Below are positions 39,520 to 48,494 of a stretch of DNA of 48,494 nt, piece by piece. The position numbers were made by a program, and so were the translations under genes. The first letter of the stretch is position 1, and every line of letters begins with the position of its first letter. This DNA comes from Pseudomonadales bacterium (lineage in GTDB: Bacteria; Pseudomonadota; Gammaproteobacteria; Pseudomonadales; Azotimanducaceae): assembly GCA_022827905.1 (NCBI GenBank), contig JAJEIQ010000032.1, positions 1 to 48,494 of the forward strand, read 5' to 3'. Below the pieces are notes generated by a model that had not been told where the DNA came from, ran no database searches, and saw only the letters and a list, made by a program, of their open reading frames with translations.

Positions 39520-39835
39520 CGTTCACCTTGGACGGCGGGTCGGCCTGGCTCTGCGGCTGGGGTGGCGGGTCGATTCGGGCCGCCTTGCCGGTGTCCTTCA
39601 CTTCCCGCTCGATGCGCTTCATTTCGTCCAGCACCGCTTCATTGTGCAGTTGCCGGCGCACCTCGTCCATGCCGACCTCCTTCTCGATTTCGGCCTTGAC
39701 CGTGTTGAAGCTGCGCCGCATGCGGCCCAGCCACAGGCCCAGGGTGCGCAAGGCCTCGGGCAGCCGGTTGGGACCGATGACCAGCAGGCCAACGATGGCC
39801 ACCAGCAGCAGTTCGGGAAAGCCGATGTCAAACAC
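39512..39835 (-). CDS. tatB: Twin-arginine translocase subunit TatB
   Basis: This 107-residue protein has a single N-terminal membrane helix in [30 protein letters not shown]. An amphipathic helix and a charged, proline-rich tail follow. The conserved glutamate of the membrane helix and the GPxRLP hinge are present. It forms the receptor complex with TatC. It overlaps tatA and tatC by 8 nt on each side. Confidence 0.93.
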   Translation of the reverse strand: MFDIGFPELLLVAIVGLLVIGPNRLPEALRTLGLWLGRMRRSFNTVKAEIEKEVGMDEVRRQLHNEAVLDEMKRIEREVKDTGKAARIDPPPQPQSQADPPSKVNDD

Positions 39836-40097
39836 GGCTTTGCTGATTGGCGCTCTGCTGCTGGCTATCTTCCTTTTGCGACGCTTGGGAGGCGACCTCG
39901 CCTTCGATCACGTTCGGGTCGCCCTGCGCTTTGGCTGCGGCGGCGGCCTCAGCCTCTTCGTCGGTGACCGCCTTGCGGAAGCCCTTGATGGCGTTGCCCA
40001 AATCCGAGCCGATGTTCTTCAAGCGCTTGGGGCCGAAGATGAGCAGCACGATGGCCAGAACGATGAGTAGCTCAGTGACGCCGAAACCGCCAAACAT
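39828..40097 (-). CDS. tatA: Twin-arginine translocase subunit TatA
   Basis: This 89-residue pore-forming subunit has the expected helix and hinge, [30 protein letters not shown], with the invariant FGPKRL. An acidic/alanine-rich amphipathic tail follows. It begins [10 protein letters not shown], and a GGGAGA ribosome site precedes the ATG. A TATAAT lies about 40 bp upstream in the gap after ubiB, so tatABC may have its own promoter. Confidence 0.95.
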   Translation of the reverse strand: MFGGFGVTELLIVLAIVLLIFGPKRLKNIGSDLGNAIKGFRKAVTDEEAEAAAAAKAQGDPNVIEGEVASQASQKEDSQQQSANQQSRV

Positions 40098-40133
40098 GGT
40101 TAATCTCCCGGCTGATCCTATTGGGTGGCCCTC

Positions 40134-40139
40134 ATTATA
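40134..40139 (-). promoter_or_regulatory. -10 box TATAAT between ubiB and tatA
   Basis: TATAAT on the - strand lies 36 nt before the tatA ATG, within the 75-bp ubiB-tatA gap. The -35 region (CCGGCA) is weak. It would let tatABC be transcribed separately from the genes upstream. Confidence 0.45.
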
Positions 40140-40172
40140 GGCTTTTGCGGGTTCTTTGCCGGGGGGATTCGC

Positions 40173-41858
40173 TCATGCCTTGGCCAGCAGCAGGTAGGCG
40201 CCGGCCAGGGCGCTGGCGACGCCCGCCACGGATCCGAAGGAGACGCCCAGCACTTGACCGGCAGGCTCCCAGAGCAGGGCGGTGGCGAGCGCGATGAGCA
40301 CGGTGCCGGCCAAGCGATGGCGCCGTCGTCGTCGTTGTTGCTGGGCGAGTTCCGCCTCGAGCTTGCCGGTGACGGCCTGTTGCTCCTTGAGCCCGGATTC
40401 CAGACGCCGCAGGGCGCGGCTGGTGTCCGTTATCAATTCCGGCAGGCGCGGCAGGTGCTCGATGATCTCCGGCGCCCGGTCGGCGAAGCTGCGCAGGGTG
40501 GCCAGCGGGCCGACCCGTTCCGCCATCCAGCCCTCCATGAAGGGCTTGGCGGTTTCCCAGAGGTCGAGTTGCGGATAGAGCGTTCGCCCCACGCCTTCGA
40601 TGTAGAGCAGTGTCTTCTGCAGCAGCACCAGTTGCGGCTGAATCTCCATGTTGAAGTCGGCAGCGGTGCGCAGCAGCGTGACTAGGAAGTGGCCGAACGA
40701 GATCTCGCTTAGGGGCTTGGCGAAGATCGGATCGCACACTTCGCGGATGACGGCCTCGAACTGCGCCTCGTCGGTCTGCTGCGGAATCCAGCCGGACTCG
40801 AAGTGCAGGCGCGCCACCTGGCGGTAGTCGCGGTTGAAGAAGGCCAGCAGGTTGCGGGCCAGATAGTCTTGGTCGCGCTCGGTGAGTTGGCCGATGATGG
40901 CGCAATCGAGGGCGATGTAGCGCGGGTTCTCGGGGTCGGTCACATCCACGAAGATGTTGCCCGGATGCATGTCGGCGTGAAAGAAGTTGTGGATGAACAC
41001 TTGGGTGAAGAAGGTCTCCACCCCACGCTGGGCCAGGACTTCGAGATTGGCGCCGCAGGCCTTCAACTTGTCCAGATCGCCCACCGGCACGCCGTCGATG
41101 CGCTCCAGCACCAGTACGTTGGGGCGGGTGAGCTGGTGGTGGACCCGGGGAACGTAGAGCAGTTTTGAGGCGGCGAAGTTCTCCCGCAGCCGTTGGGTGT
41201 TGGCCGCCTCCTGGGCCATGTCGAGTTCCTTGAGCACCGTATCCGCGTACTCACTGACCACTTCCGGGAGGTGCAGGCGTTGGCTGGCGTCAATGTGATG
41301 GTGGATCCAGCCCGCGAACTGGGCCAGCAGGTCAAGATCGGCGCGAATGGTCTCTTCGATGTCCGGGCGCACCACCTTGACCACGACCTGGGCGTCGTCG
41401 GCGAGGGTTGCCCCGTGGACCTGGGCGATGGAGGCCGAGGCGATGGGTTCGAGGTCGAATTGCTTGATTTCCTTGGCAAAATCCTCGCCCAAGGCGTCGG
41501 CTACGATGGCTTGGGCCCGCTCGCCGTCAAACGGCGGCACATGGTCTTGCAGCAAGGCCAGCTCGTCGGCGTAGTCGGCGGGGAGCAGGTCTCGGCGCGT
41601 GGAAAGCAGTTGGCCGAACTTGATGAACACTGGCCCGAGCTCCTCCAGCGCGAGCCGTAGCCGCACCGCATGCTCCAAGCGCGGCGTCGGCAGCCAGCGC
41701 CCGGGCCAAGCCAGAAGCGCCCAGCGCAGGATGGGCGGGACGCCGCTGGCGATCAGCGCATCGGTTGGAAGCGCGGCATCGAGGCGATGCCGAACGGCGC
41801 TGCGGACGATGGCGAACAGCCGGCCCCGCCCGGTGTGTCGCCGTGCCCGGGCCTTCAC
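40173..41858 (-). CDS. ubiB: Ubiquinone biosynthesis ADCK-like protein UbiB
   Basis: This 561-residue atypical kinase/ATPase is needed for coenzyme Q synthesis and is attached to the membrane. The KxGQ-type motif FIKFGQLLSTRRDLLP, the alanine-rich ASASIAQVHGATL loop, and HADMHPGNIFVDV and YIALDCAIIGQL in the C-lobe are all present. Two hydrophobic C-terminal segments (about residues 510-560) anchor it. The GTG start at 41858 overlaps the ubiJ stop by 4 nt. Its presence supports a quinone-based aerobic metabolism. Confidence 0.95.
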   Translation of the reverse strand: MKARARRHTGRGRLFAIVRSAVRHRLDAALPTDALIASGVPPILRWALLAWPGRWLPTPRLEHAVRLRLALEELGPVFIKFGQLLSTRRDLLPADYADELALLQDHVPPFDGERAQAIVADALGEDFAKEIKQFDLEPIASASIAQVHGATLADDAQVVVKVVRPDIEETIRADLDLLAQFAGWIHHHIDASQRLHLPEVVSEYADTVLKELDMAQEAANTQRLRENFAASKLLYVPRVHHQLTRPNVLVLERIDGVPVGDLDKLKACGANLEVLAQRGVETFFTQVFIHNFFHADMHPGNIFVDVTDPENPRYIALDCAIIGQLTERDQDYLARNLLAFFNRDYRQVARLHFESGWIPQQTDEAQFEAVIREVCDPIFAKPLSEISFGHFLVTLLRTAADFNMEIQPQLVLLQKTLLYIEGVGRTLYPQLDLWETAKPFMEGWMAERVGPLATLRSFADRAPEIIEHLPRLPELITDTSRALRRLESGLKEQQAVTGKLEAELAQQQRRRRRHRLAGTVLIALATALLWEPAGQVLGVSFGSVAGVASALAGAYLLLAKA

Positions 41859-42454
41859 GGCGGGTCGCCGCGGGCTGGCTTGGTCAGTTCCTGGGCCTTG
41901 AACGCAATCTCTAGGACGCCTTCGCGCAGGGCTTCAAACGCCGGGGTTAGATGGTCCATCGGGCTTGTGCCTTCCGGGGAGGACTTGAGCCCTTGTTCAA
42001 TCGCATGGGCGGCGCCTTCGGCAGCGGAGCGCAGCCCTGCGGCGGCGAGTTCAAGCACGCCGAGCAGGTCTTCACCCGGGCCGTGGGAGAGCGCGTCGGA
42101 TAGCTGGCTGATGAGGCTGGGGGTGATGGCCGCCGTGACCTCAGCCAATGCCCCTTGGTCACCCTCGATGCGCACCGCCGTACTGTCGGCCGGCGCACCG
42201 GCAGCGACCCAGCCGACGAGTTCCGCCATCGATCCCTGGACGACCGCATCCGCTTCGCCCATGGCCTCGGCTGAAACCGCGATGCGTGAGCGCTGCACCT
42301 TCAGCGTGGCCGACTTGCTTGGCAGCGTGCACTCAATGCGGATGCAGCGGCCTTCAAGGGCGGTGAGGCGTTCCTTGGCGTCGGCGTCCAAGTTCAGAAC
42401 GGCGTTGCCGATGGTTTCGGCCAGGTCGGCGAACATGGCATCGAGCGGATTCAT
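41855..42454 (-). CDS. ubiJ: Ubiquinone biosynthesis accessory factor UbiJ (SCP2 domain)
   Basis: This 199-residue protein has an N-terminal SCP2-like lipid-binding domain (residues about 15-115, VLNLDADAKERLTALEGRCI and EGDQGALAEVTAAI). A helical C-terminal part follows, with the usual LxxELxxLRxxxxRLxxRL replaced by DHLTPAFEALREGVLEIAFK. UbiJ organises the aerobic Ubi complex. It is linked to ubiE by ATGA and to ubiB by GTGA overlaps. The order ubiE-ubiJ-ubiB is the standard gammaproteobacterial one. Confidence 0.9.
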   Translation of the reverse strand: MNPLDAMFADLAETIGNAVLNLDADAKERLTALEGRCIRIECTLPSKSATLKVQRSRIAVSAEAMGEADAVVQGSMAELVGWVAAGAPADSTAVRIEGDQGALAEVTAAITPSLISQLSDALSHGPGEDLLGVLELAAAGLRSAAEGAAHAIEQGLKSSPEGTSPMDHLTPAFEALREGVLEIAFKAQELTKPARGDPP

Positions 42455-43194
42455 GCCACGGCTCGGTGAATGGCGGCGATGCCGCCGAGCAGGTCGTGGT
42501 GCTCGACTTCGCGAAAGCCACTGTCGGCCAACATCAGCTTGAGCGTTTCCTGGTCCGGATGCACCCGGATGGATTCAATCAGGTAACGGTAGCTTGCCGC
42601 GTCGCCCGCCACCAGCCTGCCGAGTGCCGGCCAAGCGCTTTGAAAGCCTTGGTAGGCGGCGTTCAGCCAAGGGTTGGCGGGTTTCGAGAACTCCAGCACC
42701 AGCAGGGCACCGCCGGGCTTGAGCACGCGCCTCAACTCCCGCAGGGCCTCGTGCTTGGCCGTGAAGTTGCGCAGGCCGAAGCCGATGGTGGCGCTGTTGA
42801 ACTGATCGTTCATGAAGGGCAGGGCTTCCGCTTTGGCGCAGCAGCATTGCACTTGAACAAGGCCTGAATCGAGCATCCGGTCCTGCCCGATGGCCAGCAT
42901 GGCCGGGTTCATGTCGGCCAGGACCACCCGGCCGGCGCGGGTCACCACGGGTGCCAGGAGCCGGGCGATGTCGCCTGTGCCGCCGGCCAAGTCGAGCACT
43001 TGGTGGCCGGGCCGGGCACCGGACATCTCCACCAGCATCCGCTTCATCAGCCGGTGGCTGCCCAGTGACATGAGGTCGTTCATCAGGTCGTAGCGGCTGG
43101 CCACCGAGGTGAACACGTCGTCCACCAGCCGCGTCTTTTCCTCTGCGGCAACCTCCCTGAAGCCGAAGCTCACCCGCTCATCGGACTTGGCCAT
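42451..43194 (-). CDS. ubiE: Ubiquinone/menaquinone C-methyltransferase UbiE
   Basis: This 247-residue SAM-dependent methyltransferase acts on the benzoquinol ring. It shows FGFREV, the FTSVASRYDLMNDLMSLGSHRLMK block, motif I VLDLAGGTGDIARLL and NSATIGFGLRNFTAKHEALRELRRVLKPGG. It ends GGIAAIHRAVA. The ATG at 43194 is preferred; an in-frame TTG at 43209 is possible. It is followed by ubiJ and ubiB in coupled order. Confidence 0.95.
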   Translation of the reverse strand: MAKSDERVSFGFREVAAEEKTRLVDDVFTSVASRYDLMNDLMSLGSHRLMKRMLVEMSGARPGHQVLDLAGGTGDIARLLAPVVTRAGRVVLADMNPAMLAIGQDRMLDSGLVQVQCCCAKAEALPFMNDQFNSATIGFGLRNFTAKHEALRELRRVLKPGGALLVLEFSKPANPWLNAAYQGFQSAWPALGRLVAGDAASYRYLIESIRVHPDQETLKLMLADSGFREVEHHDLLGGIAAIHRAVA

Positions 43195-43215
43195 GAGCGG
43201 AGTGTACAACAGGGC

Positions 43216-43599
43216 CTAGCTAGGTTTGGGCGTGAATTGGCGGACCGGAATGCTCGGCAGGCGCGAGGCGTTGGCGGCCTCGAGTTCGGCTAGGTACTCC
43301 TGCCAGTAGCGCTCTTCGTTGTCGGCCAGGTCGCGCAGGTAGTCCCAAGCGTAGATGCCGGTGTCGTGGCCGTCATCAAAGCTGATGCGGATGCCGTAGT
43401 TGCCGACCGGCTCCACGGCGGTGACCTGCACCTGTTTTTTGCCGGTCTGCAGTTGGCGCTCGCTAGGGCTGTGGCCGCGCACCTCCGCAGAGGGTGAATA
43501 GACGCGCAGCAGCTCCGCCGGCAGGCTGGCCTTGCCGCCGTCGAACTGCAGTTCCAGAAGGCGGCTGCGCTTGCGGTAGGTGATATGGGTTGGCCGCAT
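43216..43599 (-). CDS. DUF971-domain protein
   Basis: This 127-residue protein is a free-standing DUF971 domain, the fold also found at the N-terminus of gamma-butyrobetaine hydroxylases. Conserved segments are LELQFDGGKASLPAELLRVYSPSAEVRGH, VEPVGNYGIRISFDDGHDTGIYAWDYLRDL and the Trp-Tyr-rich YWQEYLAEL. Its role is not established; it neighbours hslVU in many gammaproteobacteria, as here (16 nt after hslU). Confidence 0.9.
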   Translation of the reverse strand: MRPTHITYRKRSRLLELQFDGGKASLPAELLRVYSPSAEVRGHSPSERQLQTGKKQVQVTAVEPVGNYGIRISFDDGHDTGIYAWDYLRDLADNEERYWQEYLAELEAANASRLPSIPVRQFTPKPS

Positions 43600-43615
43600 G
43601 GGGAGGTTCGCTGCG

Positions 43616-44935
43616 CTAGAGAATGTACCTCGACAGATCTTGGTCCTTCACCAGTTCCTCCAGGTGCTGGTCCACGTACTCGGCGTTGACCAGGATGTTG
43701 CCGCCCTCGTTTTCCGACGCGGCGAATGACACTTCGTCGAGCAGGCGCTCCATGAGCGTGTGCAGCCTTCGCGCGCCGATGTTCTCGGTGCTCTCGTTGA
43801 CCCGCCAAGCCAGCTCCGCGATGCGCTTAAGCCCCCCTTCATCAAAGCGGATGGCAAAGCCCTCGGTGTCCATCAGCGCTTCATACTGCTCGGTGAGCGA
43901 AGCGTCCGGCTCCACGAGGATGCGCTGGAAGTCGCCGGGCGTCAGCGCCGCCAACTCCACCCGGATGGGCAGGCGGCCCTGGAGTTCCGGGATCAGGTCC
44001 GACGGCTTGGCCAGATGGAAGGCGCCGGAGGCGATGAACAGAACGTGGTCGGTGCGCACCATGCCGTAGCGGGTGGAGACGGTGCAGCCCTCGATCAGGG
44101 GCAGCAGATCCCGTTGCACCCCTTCCCGGGACACGTCGGCCCCCATGGTTTCGGAGCGCCTCGTTACCTTGTCGATCTCGTCGAGGAACACGATGCCGGT
44201 CTGTTCAACCGCGGCGATGGCCTGTGCCTTCACCTCGTCCTCGTTGATGAGCTTGGATGCTTCCTGCTCGCTGAGCCGCCGGTAGGCATCCTTGATCTTC
44301 AATCGCATGCGGCGGGTTCGCTCGGAGCCTAGGTTGCTGAACATGCTCTGCAGTTGCTGGGTCATCTCCTCCATGCCCGGCGGCGCCATGATTTCGACGC
44401 CCACCGGAGCAGCGTCCACCTCGATTTCGACCTCCTTGTCGTCGAGTTCGCCCTCGCGCAGCTTCTTGCGGAACACTTGGCGGGTGGATGAGTCGGCCGG
44501 CGGCGAGTCTTCGCCAGCCTGCCGGGGAGCGGGCAGCAGCGCGTCCAGAATGCGCTCTTCGGCGGCATCATCGGCCCGGTGCCGCACTCGAACGACCTGG
44601 GTCTCCCGTTGTTGCTTGACGGCGACGTCAGCCAGGTCGCGGATGATGGACTCCACATCCCGGCCCACGTAGCCCACCTCGGTGAATTTGGTGGCTTCCA
44701 CCTTGATGAACGGCGCCCCGGCTAAGCGGGCAAGACGGCGGGCGATCTCGGTCTTGCCGACCCCGGTGGGGCCGATCATGAGAATGTTCTTCGGCGTGAT
44801 CTCATCGCGCATCTCCTCATCGAGCTGCATCCGCCGCCAGCGGTTGCGCAAGGCGATGGCCACGGCCCGCTTGGCGGCGTCCTGACCGATGATGTGCTTG
44901 TCGAGCTCATGCACGATTTCCCTAGGGGTCATCAT
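43616..44935 (-). CDS. hslU: ATP-dependent protease ATPase subunit HslU
   Basis: This 439-residue AAA+ unfoldase feeds proteins to the HslV peptidase. It begins [30 protein letters not shown], has Walker [13 protein letters not shown], the pore loop [17 protein letters not shown] and Walker [12 protein letters not shown]. The I-domain lies between about residues 110 and 240. It ends LSRYIL, the C-terminal tail that docks into HslV. The start is at one of two adjacent ATG codons (44935 or 44932). It follows hslV by 68 nt. Confidence 0.96.
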   Translation of the reverse strand: MMTPREIVHELDKHIIGQDAAKRAVAIALRNRWRRMQLDEEMRDEITPKNILMIGPTGVGKTEIARRLARLAGAPFIKVEATKFTEVGYVGRDVESIIRDLADVAVKQQRETQVVRVRHRADDAAEERILDALLPAPRQAGEDSPPADSSTRQVFRKKLREGELDDKEVEIEVDAAPVGVEIMAPPGMEEMTQQLQSMFSNLGSERTRRMRLKIKDAYRRLSEQEASKLINEDEVKAQAIAAVEQTGIVFLDEIDKVTRRSETMGADVSREGVQRDLLPLIEGCTVSTRYGMVRTDHVLFIASGAFHLAKPSDLIPELQGRLPIRVELAALTPGDFQRILVEPDASLTEQYEALMDTEGFAIRFDEGGLKRIAELAWRVNESTENIGARRLHTLMERLLDEVSFAASENEGGNILVNAEYVDQHLEELVKDQDLSRYIL

Positions 44936-45003
44936 TGTGGTTTTTCTCTGCGCTGCGTGTATTGGAAGGTCGCCGCCTGGGTAGCAGGGCGGCGGGGCGC
45001 CCA

Positions 45004-45552
45004 TCATTGCCCATCGCTGGCCAGAACTTCAATGCTCCGATGGTGATTGGTGTACACGCAGATGTCGGCGGCGATCGTGAGCGCCCGTTCGACGATGTCC
45101 CGGGCGCCCAAGTCGGTGTTCTCAAACAGCGCCCTGGCGGCGGCCTGGGCGTAGGGGCCTCCGGAACCGATGGCGATCAGGCCGGATTCCGGCTCGATCA
45201 CGTCACCGGTGCCGCTCACCATCAGGGTGGTGCCTTGGTCGGCGACGATCAGCATCGCTTCAAGACGCCGCAGCGCCCGGTCGGAACGCCAGTCCTTGGC
45301 CAGTTCGACCGCACTGCGGGTCAAGTTGCCGGAGAACTTGTCGAGCGCCGCCTCGAATCGTTCGAACAGCGTGAAGGCATCGGCGGTGCCGCCGGCGAAG
45401 CCGGCCAGCACCCGATCCTGATGCAGGCGCCGCACCTTGACGGCGTTGCCTTTCATGATGGTCTGTCCGGCACTCACTTGACCGTCGCCGCCAAGCGCGA
45501 CCTCGCCGCCGCGCCGGACGCCGAGGATGGTGGTTGCGTGAAGAGGCTGCAT
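45004..45552 (-). CDS. hslV: ATP-dependent protease peptidase subunit HslV
   Basis: This 182-residue Ntn-type threonine protease has the mature N-terminus [19 protein letters not shown] exposed after removal of a short propeptide MQPLHA. The nucleophile is Thr7, with Lys in VRRLHQ/VKVRR and [10 protein letters not shown] as supporting sites. I prefer the ATG at 45552; an in-frame GTG at 45558 overlaps the stop of the SPOR gene. It is followed by hslU. Confidence 0.95.
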   Translation of the reverse strand: MQPLHATTILGVRRGGEVALGGDGQVSAGQTIMKGNAVKVRRLHQDRVLAGFAGGTADAFTLFERFEAALDKFSGNLTRSAVELAKDWRSDRALRRLEAMLIVADQGTTLMVSGTGDVIEPESGLIAIGSGGPYAQAAARALFENTDLGARDIVERALTIAADICVYTNHHRSIEVLASDGQ

Positions 45553-45557
45553 AGCCA

Positions 45558-46124
45558 CTAGCTGCGCTTAATCCATATCGCGTCGAGCTTTTGCTCGCGC
45601 AGGTTGTTCATGACGCTCTTGGCTTCCGTTGCCGACTCGATGGGGCCAACGGTGACTCGATACCAAGCGCCGCTGTTGAGGTCCACCCGCGCGGTGGCGG
45701 CTGCCAAGCCTTGCAGGATGAGTTGGGCGCGCAGGTTCTCGGCGTCGGCCAAATCGCGAAAGGATGCCGCCTGAATGTAGATGGGCTGCCCTTCATTGGC
45801 TGGCGGTGCGGCCCCTTCGGACGGGTCGGAGGCGGGTGGCAGCGCTGGGCCGTACTTCTCCGGGTGGGCGGGCACCTCGCTGCCTTCGAGCAGGTCGGTG
45901 AACTTGAAGTCGAGCTGTTCGGATTCGTCGCCTTCGAGAACGGCGCTCGGGTCCGGCAGCTTGGCGATGCCTTCGGAAAAGTAGTCGGGCGCCTGGGTCA
46001 CCAACGTGAAGCCGGCCGCAGCGAACAGGACGCCGGCCATGAAGCTGGGGGTATGCCAAGATGACTGTGCGCGGCGGGTGCTGGCGCGCGGTTTGCGCTT
46101 GGCGCTCTTGGTGCGCTTAACCAT
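45558..46124 (-). CDS. ftsN: SPOR-domain cell-division protein (FtsN-like)
   Basis: This 188-residue protein has a basic cytoplasmic tail ([15 protein letters not shown]), one membrane helix ([19 protein letters not shown], about residues 26-44), a Pro/Glu-rich periplasmic linker and a C-terminal SPOR domain (about 110-188). That domain contains [24 protein letters not shown] and [26 protein letters not shown] domains bind denuded glycan at the septum. Its place between priA and hslV is the usual ftsN position. Sequence identity to E. coli FtsN outside the SPOR domain is low, so the symbol rests on position and layout. Confidence 0.85.
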   Translation of the reverse strand: MVKRTKSAKRKPRASTRRAQSSWHTPSFMAGVLFAAAGFTLVTQAPDYFSEGIAKLPDPSAVLEGDESEQLDFKFTDLLEGSEVPAHPEKYGPALPPASDPSEGAAPPANEGQPIYIQAASFRDLADAENLRAQLILQGLAAATARVDLNSGAWYRVTVGPIESATEAKSVMNNLREQKLDAIWIKRS

Positions 46125-46132
46125 AGCCCATA

Positions 46133-48262
46133 TTAAAGCGCATCCACAGGGTCAACGTCGATTTCCCAACGCAGTCCGCGTGGTGCTGCGATGCCGGCCA
46201 CCGCCCGAATGCCCCGATGCAACGGGCCGCGCCGGTCGGCGAGCAGCATCAGTTGAAAGCGGTGCTGATTGGCCAGCCGCTGCATCTGCGCGGGCGCCGG
46301 GCCAAGGACTTCCAGATCGTTTGGCAGCCTGGCCTTCAGTTTGGCGAGGAAGGCCGCGGGAACGGCGGGGTCGGCGGCAGCGGCGCGCAACAGGGCCATG
46401 TGCCGTGCCGGAGGCAGTCCTGCCCGGTGGCGAATGGACAGTTCGTGGTCGGCGAAACCGGCGTAGCCTTCCTCGATGAGTCGCTGAAGCGCTGGGTTCG
46501 AGGGCTGCAGGGTCTGTATCCACACCTCGCCGGGACGGCTTGCCCTTCCAGCCCGTCCGGCCACCTGGATGAGTAGCTGGGCGGTGCGTTCCGGCGCCTT
46601 GAAGTCGGCGCTGAGGAAGCCAGCGTCGGCATTGACGGCGGCGACCATCGTGATGTTGGGAAAGTCGTGGCCCTTGGCGAGCATTTGGGTGCCGACCAGA
46701 ATGCCCGGCTCACCGCGCCCGATCTTCGCCAACCCCGCCTCAAGGCGGCGTTGGGAGCGGGCCGTGTCGCGGTCGATGCGAATGAGGGAGGCGCCGGGGA
46801 AGCGTTCCTTAAGTCCGGCTTCGGTGCGTTCGGTGCCGGCCCCAACCGCCATCAACTGCGCGCTGCCGCAGGATGGGCAGGCTTCGATGACTGGGCGTTC
46901 GGCGCCGCAGTGGTGGCAGGCGAGGCGCCCACGGCTACGGTGCAGGGTCAGCCGGGCGTCGCACTGGCTGCAGGTGGCTTGCCAGCCGCAGTCGGCGCAA
47001 AGGTAAACCGGCGCGTAGCCGCGCCGGTTCAAGAACACCAGCACCTGGCCGCCGGCATCGAGGTGGCGTTCGATGTGCGCCGCCAACGGGTGGCTCAAGC
47101 CCTCGCGCAGGGGATGGCCGCGGATGTCGAGAATGCGCATGCTGGGCATGGGCGCGCCGGTGGCGCGGTGGCGGAGAAGCTGGTGTCGATAGCGTCCGCA
47201 GCGGACGTTTTCGAGCGATTCCAGCGAGGGCGTCGCACTGCCCAGAATGAGCGGAATGCCCAGGTCCCGGGCCCGCTTGACGGCGACGTCGCGCGCCGAG
47301 TAGCGAAGCCGATCCTGCTGCTTGAACGAGGCATCGTGCTCCTCGTCCACCACGATCAGGCCGAGCTGCTTAAAAGGCGTGAAGACCGCCGAGCGGGTGC
47401 CGATCAGAATCCGCGCCTGGCCATCGCGGCAGCGCAGCCAAGCGTTGAGCCGTTCTTGGTCGCTTAGGCCCGAGTGCATGACATCGGTGGCGCCGTAGCG
47501 CCGCCTGAAGCGCGCCAGGGTTTGCGGCGTCAGGGCGATCTCGGGCACCAGCACCAGCACTTGGCGGCCGCGGCTGAGCACATCGGCGATGGTGCGCAGA
47601 TAGACTTCGGTCTTGCCGCTGCCGGTGACGCCTTCAAGCAGGTTCGGCGAGAAGCCGTCCAGTGTTTGTTGATAGTCCTTAACGGCCGCATCCTGGTCCG
47701 CGGTCAGTCGCGGAGGCCGCTCCGCATCGAAGCGGCGCTCGCCCGCCTCGATGGCGCCTTTGCGAACCAGGGCGGCAATCATGGCGGAAGTGAATCCCGC
47801 AGCCCGAATGGTTTTGCCGCTGGCCCAGCCGCCGTTGCGGTCCAGGAAGGCGAGCAGCGCCTGCTGCCGTTGGGCACGGGATAGGTCCGGTGCCGCTGCG
47901 CCGGTGCGTCGCCAAACTTCCTCTATCCGCGTGCGCAGAGGCGCTCCCTTCAGGGCGGCGTTGGGTAGCAGGGTGGCGAAGACCTCGCCCAACGGATAGT
48001 GGTAGTAGCCGGCCAACCAAAGCGCCAGCTGCTGGACCTCATCCGGCAGGATGCTCTGCTCGTCAAGCACCTCGAGCAACGGCTTGGGGTCGGCATAGGC
48101 ATCCTGGGGGTCCGTCTCAATGCATATGCCCACCAAGGTTCGACTGCCGAACGGCACCCGCACCCTCGCGCCAACGGCTGGCGGGGGACAGGCGGTGGGA
48201 ACGGCGTAGTCGAACGCCTGCGGCAGGGGAACGGGAACGGCAATGCGAACGACGGGCGTCAT
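46133..48262 (-). CDS. priA: Primosomal replication restart helicase PriA
   Basis: This 709-residue superfamily-2 helicase restarts stalled replication forks. The N-terminal DNA-binding domain begins VVRIAVPVPLPQAFDYAVP. The helicase has Walker A GVTGSGKTEVYLRTI and Walker B VVDEEHDASFKQQ. A zinc-binding block follows with eight cysteines: CADCGWQATCSQC, CHHCGAERPVIEACPSC. Then come GTQMLAKGHDFPN and VAGRAGRASRPGEV. I chose the ATG at 48262 (MTPVVRI); an ATG at 48271 is close by. In Pseudomonas argS follows priA; here ftsN follows directly after 8 nt. Confidence 0.96.
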   Translation of the reverse strand: MTPVVRIAVPVPLPQAFDYAVPTACPPPAVGARVRVPFGSRTLVGICIETDPQDAYADPKPLLEVLDEQSILPDEVQQLALWLAGYYHYPLGEVFATLLPNAALKGAPLRTRIEEVWRRTGAAAPDLSRAQRQQALLAFLDRNGGWASGKTIRAAGFTSAMIAALVRKGAIEAGERRFDAERPPRLTADQDAAVKDYQQTLDGFSPNLLEGVTGSGKTEVYLRTIADVLSRGRQVLVLVPEIALTPQTLARFRRRYGATDVMHSGLSDQERLNAWLRCRDGQARILIGTRSAVFTPFKQLGLIVVDEEHDASFKQQDRLRYSARDVAVKRARDLGIPLILGSATPSLESLENVRCGRYRHQLLRHRATGAPMPSMRILDIRGHPLREGLSHPLAAHIERHLDAGGQVLVFLNRRGYAPVYLCADCGWQATCSQCDARLTLHRSRGRLACHHCGAERPVIEACPSCGSAQLMAVGAGTERTEAGLKERFPGASLIRIDRDTARSQRRLEAGLAKIGRGEPGILVGTQMLAKGHDFPNITMVAAVNADAGFLSADFKAPERTAQLLIQVAGRAGRASRPGEVWIQTLQPSNPALQRLIEEGYAGFADHELSIRHRAGLPPARHMALLRAAAADPAVPAAFLAKLKARLPNDLEVLGPAPAQMQRLANQHRFQLMLLADRRGPLHRGIRAVAGIAAPRGLRWEIDVDPVDAL

Positions 48263-48494
48263 GGCGAGCATAGTGTGGTGCGCTCGGCAGTGAAGCGCAA
48301 ACGTGCGCCCGCACGCCCTAGCGGGCGCGCATACCGCAAGAATCCGATTGGCGGCAGCAATTCTCATTTTGGCAGATGGTCTGATTCGTATCGGTTCTCC
48401 GAGGGTTGTGGATTGACGGCTTCGGGTTCGGGAAGTGAGGGGTCAGGGCGGTTGGGCGGCTGGGCCGCCGGTGGCCAGCAGCACCATGAGCGCG

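Noticed and set aside
48443-48494. Possible 3' end of a - strand gene at the right edge (peptide ALMVLLATGGPAAQPP then stop)
   Set aside because: Only 16 codons are visible and no family can be recognised; 48263-48442 shows no gene, terminator or clear promoter.
1-48494. tRNA, rRNA, CRISPR arrays, prophage or integrase genes
   Set aside because: I looked for cloverleaf-like segments, spaced direct repeats and integrase or phage motifs and saw none; a covariance-model scan would be needed to exclude small RNAs.

Overview
The window looks like a chromosome segment of a high-G+C gammaproteobacterium, most probably an uncultured or marine-type heterotroph. The gene order argues for this: priA-ftsN-hslV-hslU-DUF971-ubiE-ubiJ-ubiB-tatABC, glnA-(small secreted protein)-ntrB-ntrC, rhodanese-secB, gpmI-envC-ctpA and hisB-hisA are arrangements I know from Pseudomonas and its relatives. 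No rRNA, tRNA or CRISPR array was found. The species cannot be named from the sequence.

Layout. Positions 1-119 look like the end of an insertion sequence. Positions 138-14171 are an accessory catabolic island. It holds an aconitase-type hydratase pair and an isocitrate-lyase-family C-C lyase (+ strand), then a - strand operon of hyuA, hyuB and an SsuABC/NMT1-type ABC importer, then a TonB-dependent receptor, a phytanoyl-CoA-type dioxygenase and a cyclase-family hydrolase. Together these read as uptake, oxidation, ATP-dependent ring opening, hydration and lyase cleavage of an unknown, probably N-heterocyclic or lactam-like, compound. Positions 14496-16960 carry a lower-G+C type II restriction-modification pair. 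Positions 17219-21629 hold an AlkD-type glycosylase, a tiny membrane protein, and an amino-sugar group (sugar kinase, cytoplasmic GH20 hexosaminidase, SIS isomerase). From 21662 on the genes are mostly core: TMEM175 channel, hisBA, ctpA-envC-gpmI, rhodanese-secB, ntrCB-glnA, a thiouridylase/TusA pair, dtd, GST, a DUF4143 ATPase, and an about 10.5-kb - strand series running from priA to a nucleoside hydrolase.

Regulation visible in the sequence: glnA has a good sigma-54 promoter with NtrC-type boxes about 100 and 130 bp upstream, and ntrBC has its own near-perfect NtrC box, so the locus is a self-contained nitrogen-control unit. Several genes (the 52-residue membrane protein, hisB) have TATAAT boxes so close to the start codon that their mRNAs should be leaderless or nearly so.

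A family of 19-bp palindromes (arms CGAGGGC/GCCCTCG around a GTCCC or ATCTT loop) is scattered through the window in six full copies and one degenerate copy. Some copies lie inside reading frames: they lengthen the N-termini of an ABC lipoprotein and EnvC and supply the last residues of the DUF4143 ATPase. The most unusual enzyme is the small aconitase-type subunit, whose family-defining Ser-Ser-Arg-Glu-His loop is replaced by His-Pro-His-Tyr-Pro.
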